A stretch of DNA of 8,583 bases from Bacteroidota bacterium (GTDB lineage: Bacteria; Bacteroidota; Bacteroidia; Flavobacteriales; Flavobacteriaceae): the NCBI GenBank assembly GCA_018656255.1, contig JABHYI010000169.1:1-8583 (forward strand), written 5' to 3'. Position numbers and translations under genes: made by a program. This document shows positions 1 to 5,545 of the stretch, one piece after another. The notes beneath the pieces were generated by a model, which was not told where the DNA came from, did no database searches, and saw only the letters and a list, made by a program, of their open reading frames with translations. Every line of letters begins with the position of its first letter. Positions within the stretch are counted from its first letter, which is position 1.

Positions 1-170
1 AGCAAATTACAGATGTTGCAATTTACAATACACTTGGACAAATTGTAAAGAATACCTCTCCACAGGCAACTAACTTTTCTGTAGAAACATCTAACTTAAA
101 TACGGGTGTTTATTTTGTAACCTTAAAAACAGATACGGCTAGCAAAACAGTAAAGTTTATCAAACAATAA
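1..170 (+). CDS. C-terminal end of a T9SS-sorted secreted protein (partial, 5' end outside window)
   Basis: An open frame begins at base 3 and runs 55 codons to TAA at 168-170. The peptide is the last two thirds of a type A T9SS sorting domain: it starts QITDVAIYNTLGQIVKN, contains LNTGVYFV and ends in the basic KFIKQ tail. Such domains send proteins through the outer membrane by the type IX system and are then usually cleaved. The peptide differs from the C-terminus of the facing gene (244-1530) at only two residues, Thr for Asn and Val for Ile, so the two are paralogues or share a converted 3' end. Everything upstream of the tail is outside the window, so the function of the passenger domain is unknown. 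It need not be a PA-domain protein like its neighbour. The frame is intact and shows no sign of decay. Confidence 0.85.
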   Translation, partial: QITDVAIYNTLGQIVKNTSPQATNFSVETSNLNTGVYFVTLKTDTASKTVKFIKQ

Positions 171-185
171 AATAATTTTATATTT

Positions 186-228
186 AAAAAAAAGGTAATT
201 GCTCAAACTTGAGCAATTACCTTTTTTT
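186..228. terminator. Bidirectional intrinsic terminator between convergent genes
   Basis: A perfect 13-bp stem pairs GGTAATTGCTCAA (194-206) with TTGAGCAATTACC (209-221) around a 2-nt loop. It is followed by seven T on the plus strand (222-228) and, read on the minus strand, by eight T (complement of 186-193). It can therefore end transcription from both the partial plus-strand gene and the minus-strand PA-domain gene. It is also the centre of the much longer palindrome spanning 1-413. Confidence 0.9.
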
Positions 229-243
229 AAATATAAAATTATT

Positions 244-1530
244 TTATTGTTTGATAAACTTTATTGTTTTGCTAGCCGTATCTGTTTTTAAGTTAACAAA
301 ATAAACACCCGTATTTAAGTTAGATGTTTCTACAGAAAAGTTAGTTGCCTGTGGAGAGGTATTCTTTACAATTTGTCCAAGTGTATTGTAAATTGCAACA
401 TCTGTAATTTGCTTATCTGACTGGATAGTTATATTTTGAGTTGTTGGGTTTGGGAAAAGCGAAACATTAATAGTAGTAAAGTCGCTAACCGATAATGTGT
501 TGCTTGTTACAACAACGCTTCCTAAAGATGCCTCATCTGCAGGGTTTGCATTTATTCCCGCAACTCCAAAACCATACTGAACAAAAGCATCTTCATCCCC
601 AATATCGTCAAAGGTAAAAGAGAATTCAGTTCCAGCTTCTTCTAAAGATGCGTACACATCCTTGACAACAGAAAAATCACTATTAAAAACTTTGATAAAA
701 GCATATGGATTATAATCTGTAAAAAACAATGTTGAATTTACTGTATTGCCAGCGGCTAATTCTGCAACAATCGCTGCGCCAGTTACATCAGAAACCATTA
801 ATACAGGAATAGTCACCTGATCTCCAAAATCACCGCCCGCCATTACAATAGGAGCACCTTCAACATTATTAATCACAACAACAGCAATAGCACCTGCATT
901 TTGTGCTACCAATGCCTTAAAGCCAAATTCACAAGTTCCTCTTCTAATTAGTGCAATTTTTCCTGCTAAATCATCAGAATTAGTAACCGGTTCACAGCCA
1001 TCGTTGGGATCTGGATCACTTCCCTCATCAAGTAAAAGCACTAAATCTTCAGTTACTCCATCAGTTGTAAATGCTCCTCCAAAATCTGCAGGCACTGATT
1101 GGTGTTGCCCTAGTAGCGGTCCATTATTTACATTAAAGACAACATATCCATTATCTTGAAGTGTGTTTTCCTGGACAGTACCTTCAAAAGTAAGTGGACT
1201 GCCAACTAACTCGGTGCTCTGAACATAGGTTTCCATGAGCATGAATTTAGCGCCAAGCAATGATGTTTGATTTACCCAAAATGGATCAGCTAGATTATCA
1301 CCGTAGGTGTTGAAATTAGGATGCAAACTCATAGTATTATTTGCAGGATCTACTATGGTTTGTAAATCTGGCACACCCCAAGGTGATCCAAATGCAAAAC
1401 TACCATCTAGGTTTAAAACTGTTGCGTAGCCAAGTTGCTCTGCACTTGCATCTACTGTTACTGTGTTTTGTGCGATACCCATAAAAGCAAAGCAGAACAC
1501 TAATGCGATTGTGAAATAATTTTTTTTCAT
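244..1530 (-). CDS. Secreted PA-domain protein with T9SS type A sorting domain
   Basis: This 428-residue protein starts with a Sec signal peptide (MKKNYFTIALVFCFAFMGIAQ, likely cut near residue 20). Residues about 22-125 are a beta-rich region containing SPWGVPDL. A protease-associated (PA) domain lies at about 160-262, with GKIALIRRGTCEFG, AQNAGAIAVVVINN and TIPVLMVS; Cys179 and Cys200 could form a disulfide. Another beta-rich stretch (YAFIKVFNSDFSVVKD, then VQYGFGVAGINANPADEASLGSVVV) precedes the sorting domain (about 356-428: SLFPNPTTQNITIQ, LNTGVYFV, KFIKQ). PA domains occur in secreted peptidases as substrate or regulatory modules, but no HExxH, catalytic Ser or other protease site is visible, so an enzymatic role should not be assumed. 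Surface display or secretion by T9SS is a well-based inference. The ATG at 1530 is chosen because it directly precedes the signal peptide. It converges on the partial gene at the left edge. Confidence 0.85.
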   Translation of the reverse strand: MKKNYFTIALVFCFAFMGIAQNTVTVDASAEQLGYATVLNLDGSFAFGSPWGVPDLQTIVDPANNTMSLHPNFNTYGDNLADPFWVNQTSLLGAKFMLMETYVQSTELVGSPLTFEGTVQENTLQDNGYVVFNVNNGPLLGQHQSVPADFGGAFTTDGVTEDLVLLLDEGSDPDPNDGCEPVTNSDDLAGKIALIRRGTCEFGFKALVAQNAGAIAVVVINNVEGAPIVMAGGDFGDQVTIPVLMVSDVTGAAIVAELAAGNTVNSTLFFTDYNPYAFIKVFNSDFSVVKDVYASLEEAGTEFSFTFDDIGDEDAFVQYGFGVAGINANPADEASLGSVVVTSNTLSVSDFTTINVSLFPNPTTQNITIQSDKQITDVAIYNTLGQIVKNTSPQATNFSVETSNLNTGVYFVNLKTDTASKTIKFIKQ

Positions 1531-1540
1531 GATTTTAAAG

Positions 1541-1630
1541 TTTTAGTTAATAGATGGTTACATTTATATTTCAGTAACTAAAATTACACATTTTTGGTAA
1601 AATTGAAATCTTTTTTGAAGACTTTAGTTA
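1541..1630. repeat. Three copies of TTTAGTTA in the divergent intergenic region
   Basis: TTTTAGTTA at 1541-1549 is matched in inverted orientation by TAACTAAAA at 1575-1583 (9 bp, 25-nt spacer), and a third copy, TTTAGTTA, lies at 1623-1630. The first two flank the probable start of transcription of the PA-domain gene, so they could be a binding site or leader stem. In DNA this AT-rich chance recurrence cannot be excluded. Confidence 0.3.
1579..1608 (-). promoter_or_regulatory. Candidate promoter for the PA-domain gene
   Basis: On the minus strand TAATTTTA (1586-1579) matches the Bacteroidetes -7 consensus TAnnTTTG at all but the last base. TTTC (1608-1605) lies 18 bp upstream as a poor -33 element. 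It would give a leader of roughly 40 nt. The region is very AT-rich, so a chance match is quite possible. Confidence 0.25.
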
Positions 1631-1650
1631 AAATGTATTGATTATTTTTT

Positions 1651-1676
1651 TTGAATTATTAATGATAGTAAGTTTA
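1651..1676 (+). promoter_or_regulatory. Weak candidate promoter for the thioredoxin-fold gene
   Basis: TAAGTTTA (1669-1676) fits TAnnTTTG except at the last base, and TTG (1651-1653) lies 15 bp upstream, which is shorter than the usual spacing. It would give a leader of about 30 nt before the ATG at 1712. No better candidate was found between 1600 and 1711. Confidence 0.25.
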
Positions 1677-1711
1677 CATCTATAGTTTACTTATAAACAT
1701 ATTAAAATTAG

Positions 1712-2314
1712 ATGAACACAAAACAAGCATTAATAAGCAATGCATTAGCAGCAGGCGCTACCTATAAAGAGTTTAGAGAGGAAGTTTCAAACCATGCTAA
1801 ATTAAAAACCACCACTGGGCCAAATCAAACAGATGCCCTGATTAATTACACCAAGCTTAATGATGCAAGAATGAGGCGCTTGGATAAAACCACAAAAATT
1901 TCAGAAACTCATCAAGCTCTTTTTTCTAATTATCAAAAGAAAGTAACTTGGCTAGTACTCACAGAGAGTTGGTGTGGTGACGCCGCACAATCTTTGCCAG
2001 TGCTCAATAAAATTGCCTCCATAACACCACATCTTACTTTAAAAGTAGCCTTGCGTGATGCGCATATAGATTTAATGCAACACTTCTTAACCAATGGAGC
2101 CATGGCCATTCCCAAGTTAATTGCTATAGATGAGGTCTCTGGAGATATTATTGGACAATGGGGTCCAAGACCCAGCGAGGCTACAAAAATGGTGGCCCAT
2201 TACAAAGCGGCCAATGGCAGCCTTAGCCCAGAGTTTAAAAAAGACTTACAAATTTGGTATACCAAAGATAAAGGCCAGAGTATTATCGATGATATTACAG
2301 AGGTATTAAAATAA
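1712..2314 (+). CDS. Thioredoxin-fold family protein with a single-cysteine WCGD site
   Basis: This 200-residue protein has no signal peptide or membrane segment and is probably cytoplasmic. Its core is thioredoxin-like: strand VTWLVLTESWCGDAAQSLPVL (about 78-98) places WCGD where WCxxC would be, and AIPKLIAID (132-140) supplies the expected Ile and cis-Pro134. This matches the Thioredoxin_9 type of family, common in Bacteroidetes, which I recognise from the TESWCGDAAQ signature. Cys88 is the only cysteine in the protein and the resolving position is Ala91, so a classical dithiol oxidoreductase cycle within one chain is not possible. A monothiol role or binding function is more likely. About 75 residues of helical sequence precede the fold. 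It is transcribed alone, divergent from the PA-domain gene, and converges on truB with 3 bp between stop codons. Specific substrate unknown. Confidence 0.85.
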   Translation: MNTKQALISNALAAGATYKEFREEVSNHAKLKTTTGPNQTDALINYTKLNDARMRRLDKTTKISETHQALFSNYQKKVTWLVLTESWCGDAAQSLPVLNKIASITPHLTLKVALRDAHIDLMQHFLTNGAMAIPKLIAIDEVSGDIIGQWGPRPSEATKMVAHYKAANGSLSPEFKKDLQIWYTKDKGQSIIDDITEVLK

Positions 2315-2317
2315 ATT

Positions 2318-3034
2318 TTAAGATTCTACAGAACCATCAAAGTGTGCAATTACAGCTTCAATGGTATGTGCGTTTTTAACATCAAATTCGCCAATTTTTG
2401 TGCGGCGTAATGCAGATAGATGTCCCCCATTATTTAGTGCTTTTCCAAAATCGTGTGCCAAAGATCTTATATAAGTCCCTTTACTACAGGCTACTCTAAA
2501 GTGCACATCAGGCAAATCAACACCAGTAATTTCAAAAGCAGATATATGTACCCCACGCTTTGGTATATCTACTGTTTCTCCAGCCCTGGCATATTCATAT
2601 AAGCGTTTTCCTTCTTTTTTTAAGGCAGAAAAAACAGGAGGTTGTTGCATTATATCACCTACAAATTGCTCACGAGCCTTATTAATAGCTTCTTGTGTAA
2701 TACCAGCAATATCAAACCGATGGTCTATCTGTGTTTCCAAATCATAACTAGGTGTGGTACCTCCAAGAGTGATAGTGCCTGTATATTCTTTTTGCTGGGC
2801 TTGGTATGTTTCTATTTGTTTGGTGAATTTTCCGGTGCACAAAATTAGTAGTCCACTAGCCAAGGGATCTAGTGTGCCGGCATGGCCTACTTTTATTTTT
2901 TTGATATCAAAGCCTTTGCGTATTAGCCATCTTACTTTGTTTACCACCTGAAAAGAAGTCCAGCCCAGAGGTTTGTCTACAAGAAGTACTTGTCCTGTTT
3001 GGTAATCTTGTTTTTGTAGTTTGCCCAGATCCAT
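2318..3034 (-). CDS. truB: tRNA pseudouridine(55) synthase TruB
   Basis: TruB converts U55 in the T-loop of tRNAs to pseudouridine. The 238-residue protein carries the family motifs in order: LLVDKPLGWTSF (17-28), the catalytic loop GHAGTLDPLASGLL (50-63) with nucleophile Asp56, QQPPVFSALKKEGKRLYEYAR (about 130-150) and CSKGTYIRSLAHDFG (183-197). It is shorter than the roughly 300-residue enterobacterial protein because the C-terminal PUA domain is missing or minimal, which is common in Bacteroidetes. It is the last gene of the minus-strand cluster, 9 bp after uppP and probably co-transcribed with it. No terminator hairpin is visible after its stop, where it meets the convergent thioredoxin-fold gene. 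Start at 3034 gives the normal short N-terminal lead before the first motif. Confidence 0.97.
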   Translation of the reverse strand: MDLGKLQKQDYQTGQVLLVDKPLGWTSFQVVNKVRWLIRKGFDIKKIKVGHAGTLDPLASGLLILCTGKFTKQIETYQAQQKEYTGTITLGGTTPSYDLETQIDHRFDIAGITQEAINKAREQFVGDIMQQPPVFSALKKEGKRLYEYARAGETVDIPKRGVHISAFEITGVDLPDVHFRVACSKGTYIRSLAHDFGKALNNGGHLSALRRTKIGEFDVKNAHTIEAVIAHFDGSVES

Positions 3035-3043
3035 GTTTACTAT

Positions 3044-3838
3044 TTAACTGTATAAACCAAAACCAATGGCAAGTAATCCTACCACTACACAATAGATAGA
3101 AAAGTAAGACAGTTTACTTTTTTTCACTAATTTAATCATCCATGTACAGGCAATCAACCCGCTTATAAAGGCCGCAATAAAACCGATACCTAATGTACTA
3201 AAATTGGTAGCCTCCGTGGTTAGTTCTCCGCCTAGTATATCTTTGGCAATTTTTCCAAAGATTAATGGAATTACCATTAAAAAAGAGAATCGCGCCGCTT
3301 TACTTTTGTCATTACCCAGAAGTACAGAGGTAGAGATGGTAGCTCCACTTCTAGAGATGCCAGGCAACATAGCTACCGCCTGAGATAGTCCAATAATAAG
3401 GGCATTTTTAAAGGTAACTGGTTTGCCGGTGTTTTTAGATCTATCTGCCAGCCACAAAAGTAGCGCAGTAACTAGTAGCATAAACCCTACAAAGGCAATG
3501 TTTCCTCCAAAAAAGGATTCTAGTTCTTCTTCAAAAAGCAATCCTACCACAACGGCAGGAAGCATAGAGATTACAATTTTTGACACAAATTGTGTCTCTT
3601 CATTCCAAGAAAATTGTAACAGCGAAGTACAAATTTCAACAATGTCTTTTCTAAAAACCACTATGGTGCTTAATGCTGTTGCAAAGTGAAGTATTACTGT
3701 AAAAAGAAGACTTTCTTCAGGGATAGAGTTGTCTCCTAAAATAGCTTTCCCTAGTTCTAGGTGACCACTTGAAGAAACAGGTAAAAATTCTGTAAAACCT
3801 TGGATTATTCCAAGAATAATAGCGTCCAATACGTCCAT
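3044..3838 (-). CDS. uppP: Undecaprenyl-diphosphatase UppP (BacA family)
   Basis: This integral membrane phosphatase converts undecaprenyl diphosphate to undecaprenyl phosphate, recycling the lipid carrier for peptidoglycan and surface glycans. High copy confers bacitracin resistance in known members. The 264-residue protein matches the usual family length and is hydrophobic throughout, with about eight membrane or re-entrant segments. Active-site motifs are intact: IQGFTEFLPVSSSGHLEL (12-29), including Gln13 and Glu17 of the (E/Q)xxxE motif and His26, and LPGISRSGATIS (158-169) with Arg163. The ATG directly follows the TAA of the DUF3098 gene with no spacer, so translational coupling is likely. 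truB follows 9 bp later. Its place behind ftsX links carrier recycling with wall remodelling at division, although co-regulation is inferred from spacing only. Confidence 0.97.
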   Translation of the reverse strand: MDVLDAIILGIIQGFTEFLPVSSSGHLELGKAILGDNSIPEESLLFTVILHFATALSTIVVFRKDIVEICTSLLQFSWNEETQFVSKIVISMLPAVVVGLLFEEELESFFGGNIAFVGFMLLVTALLLWLADRSKNTGKPVTFKNALIIGLSQAVAMLPGISRSGATISTSVLLGNDKSKAARFSFLMVIPLIFGKIAKDILGGELTTEATNFSTLGIGFIAAFISGLIACTWMIKLVKKSKLSYFSIYCVVVGLLAIGFGLYS

Positions 3839-4096
3839 TTATTTCTTTTTTCTAGTATCTAATAAAATGGCATACACCTCAACTCCAAAGCCAATCAAAA
3901 TAAGTGCAGGTGCAAGACGGATGCGTCTCCAATTGTAAATTTCAGGATTAAATACTGCAGGGTCATTACTTCCTCCTCCAGACATTAACATAAAGCCTAA
4001 AGCAATAAGCCCGGCTCCTATGGCCATAAAAATATAATTTTTACGTTCAAAAATAAAATGCGCTTTGGCGATTTGTTTTCGTTTTTTTTCTCCCAT
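3839..4096 (-). CDS. DUF3098 family small membrane protein
   Basis: This 85-residue protein has a basic N-terminus (MGEKKRKQIAKAHF), a membrane helix at about 20-40 (containing FMAIGAGLIALGFMLMSGG), a short periplasmic or cytoplasmic loop with NPEIYNWRRIRLAP, a second helix at about 61-79 and a basic end (TRKKK). The pattern fits DUF3098, a Bacteroidetes family of unknown function usually found near ftsX and uppP. By the positive-inside rule both ends should be cytoplasmic. The stop codon is immediately followed by the uppP ATG, implying tight co-expression. The conserved position suggests a link to envelope or division functions, but no biochemical role can be read from the sequence. A candidate promoter lies just upstream at 4147-4175. 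Confidence 0.9.
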   Translation of the reverse strand: MGEKKRKQIAKAHFIFERKNYIFMAIGAGLIALGFMLMSGGGSNDPAVFNPEIYNWRRIRLAPALILIGFGVEVYAILLDTRKKK

Positions 4097-4146
4097 AATA
4101 GTGTCTAAAGAGTAGGATAATATTTAAAGGTTATCTAAATTAATAA

Positions 4147-4175
4147 CAAAGGTAGGGAATTAAAATTCTGTGAAA
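4147..4175 (-). promoter_or_regulatory. Candidate internal promoter for DUF3098-uppP-truB
   Basis: Read on the minus strand, TACCTTTG (4154-4147) matches the Bacteroidetes -7 consensus TAnnTTTG perfectly, with TTTC (4175-4172) 17 bp upstream as a weak -33 element. It sits just after the stop of the lipoprotein gene in the only substantial gap of the cluster and would give a leader of about 45 nt. It could uncouple uppP and truB expression from ftsX. Confidence 0.45.
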
Positions 4176-4498
4176 AGTATTTCCTCTCCCAAACCTAATT
4201 GTGAAATATGATTGCTCTCAAGGCCAAACCAAAACTTGTAGAGGTGTAGTGTTATTTTTTCTCCCATTACTTTGCGCTCTAGTTGTTTTAAGTCCAAATT
4301 CCTCTCCGCACCTCTATTGATGTAATAAAAATCTCCATTGGCTTCTTTGAAAAAAATATCTGCAGCATCTGTAGCGTATATTTGGGTTACTGTAATTTGT
4401 TTTACAATACACTCCTGTTTTTTTGCATTATTGATAATGCAACTTTGCAATAGAAACAAACAAGCTATCGCTCCAATAGCTTTAGTAATATAGCTCAT
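4160..4498 (-). CDS. Small putative lipoprotein of unknown function
   Basis: This 112-residue protein has a short lipoprotein signal (MSYITKAIGAIACLFLLQSC) whose LQSC lipobox makes Cys20 the probable lipidated residue, so it is likely anchored to the inner or outer membrane facing the periplasm or surface. The mature part is about 93 residues, with one further cysteine (Cys30), alternating hydrophobic residues suggesting a small beta-rich fold (ITVTQIYATDAADIFF, DFYYINRG), and the end LGLGEEILFTEF. I do not recognise the family. The start overlaps the end of ftsX by 17 bp in another frame, and the ATG is fixed by the signal peptide, as no other Met precedes the lipobox. The overlap implies translation coupled to ftsX. 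From memory, flavobacterial ftsX is often followed directly by DUF3098, so this gene may be an insertion into that pair. Confidence 0.75.
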   Translation of the reverse strand: MSYITKAIGAIACLFLLQSCIINNAKKQECIVKQITVTQIYATDAADIFFKEANGDFYYINRGAERNLDLKQLERKVMGEKITLHLYKFWFGLESNHISQLGLGEEILFTEF

Positions 4499-5360
4499 CG
4501 GTTTTTAAATTTAAAAAGCGCTGTGTAGCAAAATAAGTACTTATCCATGAAATAAATAGACCCATCAAAAACACAAACCCAAACAAGCTCCCTAGCATTA
4601 TTTTGTCACTCAATAGTTCAAGATCAGGAAAGCTTTTGTCACTGTAGTACATCACACCAGCCATGCCCCACATGGCCAAAAAGGCCCCAATAACACCAAG
4701 GCGTAAACTCCTTAAGATAAAAGGCAGTCTAATAAAGCGTTTTGTAGCTCCTACCATTTGCATGGTTTTTATGGTAAATCTCTTCGAGTACACAGACAGC
4801 CTTATAGAGCTGTTAATTAGTAGTATGGCAATAATTAAAAATACCCCTGCAGTAACCATAACCCAGAAACTAATTTTGGTAATATTATCTGTGAGTTTTT
4901 CTATTAGGGGTTTGTCGTAGATAACATCATCTACAAAATCTTTGTTTTTAAGTTGTGTTACAATGGTCTGAATTTTTTGTGGCGTAACAAATTTTGCCAA
5001 TAAACGCACATCAATACTATTTTGCAGGGGGTTGTCACCAAGGTATTCCATAAAATCTTCACCAATAGTAGCGCTGTGCTGCTGTGCTGCCTGCTCTTTT
5101 GTGACGTAGATTGCTTCTTTTGTGAAATCTGCCAGAGCTAGACTTTGTTTTAGTTGTGTTATTTCTGCCTCTTTGGCACTGTCTTTTAAAAACACCACAA
5201 GAGGAATTTGTTCCTTGAAATAGTCACCAACCTTTTGGCTATTTAACACCAATAGCCCGAGAAGTCCTAGTAAAAACAATACCAAAGAGATGCTCAGAAC
5301 TACCGAAAAATAGGATGAAATTAATCTGCGTTTCTGGAATGTTTCAAAAGAGGATGCCAT
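4482..5360 (-). CDS. ftsX: Cell division protein FtsX
   Basis: FtsX is the membrane subunit of the FtsEX complex, an ABC-type machine that activates peptidoglycan hydrolases at the septum. The 292-residue protein shows the expected layout: a cytoplasmic N-terminus (FETFQKRRLISSY), first membrane helix at about 17-40, a periplasmic domain at about 41-162 (IPLVVFLKD, then EDFMEYLGDNPLQNSIDVRL), and three more helices at about 163-185, 218-238 and 256-278. The second helix is followed by the conserved cytoplasmic coupling segment NSSIRLSVYSKRFTIKTMQMVGATKRFI (183-210, key residues R187, K193, M202, G204, A205), which in this family contacts the ATPase FtsE. No ftsE is in the window; in Bacteroidetes it is often encoded elsewhere. 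It is the first gene of the minus-strand cluster, and its 3' end overlaps the next gene by 17 bp. Confidence 0.95.
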   Translation of the reverse strand: MASSFETFQKRRLISSYFSVVLSISLVLFLLGLLGLLVLNSQKVGDYFKEQIPLVVFLKDSAKEAEITQLKQSLALADFTKEAIYVTKEQAAQQHSATIGEDFMEYLGDNPLQNSIDVRLLAKFVTPQKIQTIVTQLKNKDFVDDVIYDKPLIEKLTDNITKISFWVMVTAGVFLIIAILLINSSIRLSVYSKRFTIKTMQMVGATKRFIRLPFILRSLRLGVIGAFLAMWGMAGVMYYSDKSFPDLELLSDKIMLGSLFGFVFLMGLFISWISTYFATQRFLNLKTDELYY

Positions 5361-5373
5361 AGGGGTATAACTA

Positions 5374-5413
5374 GAATTGAACGTATTTGTTGTGCAGTAA
5401 AAATACGAAATTC
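5374..5413. promoter_or_regulatory. Inverted repeat over the candidate ftsX promoter
   Basis: CGTATTT (5382-5388) and AAATACG (5401-5407) form a perfect 7-bp inverted repeat with a 12-nt spacer. An outer pair, GAATT (5374-5378) and AATTC (5409-5413), extends it imperfectly. The right arm overlaps TATTTTTA (5405-5398, minus strand), a 7-of-8 fit to TAnnTTTG that would place the ftsX start of transcription about 30 nt before its ATG. The geometry suits a dimeric repressor operator or a leader hairpin, but this rests on sequence symmetry alone. Confidence 0.3.
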
Positions 5414-5493
5414 ATTGAAACACAGGGTATGACTTTACTGTTTTTAAGCATTGCTTGGCTTTAATTTGAATTTCAAGTTTTGGGCTTGGTATC

Positions 5494-5524
5494 TTGAGCA
5501 ATTCGGACAATAGATGTAAATTTG
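5494..5524 (+). promoter_or_regulatory. leuS promoter (Bacteroidetes type)
   Basis: TTG (5494-5496) and a perfect TAnnTTTG box, TAAATTTG (5517-5524), are separated by 20 bp, a spacing typical for the Bacteroidetes primary sigma factor. Transcription would start near 5530, leaving a leader of about 15 nt before the ATG at 5546. The box covers the in-frame TTG at 5522, which therefore cannot be the start codon if this promoter is used. Confidence 0.6.
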
Positions 5525-5545
5525 TTAATCATAAACCCAGGATCA

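Larger units (their letters stand above)
1..413. repeat. Long near-perfect inverted repeat (palindrome) with 2-nt centre
   Basis: Bases 1-206 match the reverse complement of 209-413. Aligning the arms by hand gives three substitutions (119 against 295, 121 against 293, 150 against 264) and one length difference in a homopolymer (eight A at 186-193 against seven T at 222-228). The spacer is only AC at 207-208. The left edge is the window edge, so the repeat may be longer. Each arm carries the 3' end of a T9SS sorting-domain coding sequence, its stop codon, about 15 bp of AT-rich spacer and half of the terminator hairpin. Confidence 0.95.

Noticed and set aside
1..170. Pseudogene remnant of the PA-domain gene
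   Set aside because: The frame is open to a matching stop with conservative changes; it is simply cut by the window edge.
1..206. Pure assembly or amplification fold-back artefact
   Set aside because: Fold-back chimeras are normally exact copies. Three scattered differences that keep the reading frame open favour two real loci, though this cannot be excluded without reads.
1..413. Invertible DNA switch or recombinase site
   Set aside because: The arms are separated by only 2 bp, so inversion would change nothing, and no recombinase gene is in the window.
244..1530. Active secreted protease
   Set aside because: Only the accessory PA domain is visible; no metallo-, serine- or cysteine-protease active-site motif was found.
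1685..1698. GTTTA/TAAAC hairpin before the thioredoxin-fold gene
   Set aside because: A 5-bp AT-rich stem with a 4-nt loop is too weak to distinguish from chance.
2642..3092. Open frames overlapping truB on both strands
   Set aside because: They are shadows of truB codons with no start context, motif or composition of their own.
5466..5489. TTGAA-T-TTCAA and CAAG/CTTG symmetries upstream of leuS, considered as a T-box or operator
   Set aside because: They are short and AT-rich, and the predicted leuS transcript starts downstream of them, so they cannot form a leader riboswitch.
5522..5545. TTG start giving an eight-residue longer LeuRS
   Set aside because: The TTG lies within the TAAATTTG promoter box, and the added residues do not resemble LeuRS; ATG 5546 begins the conserved N-terminus.
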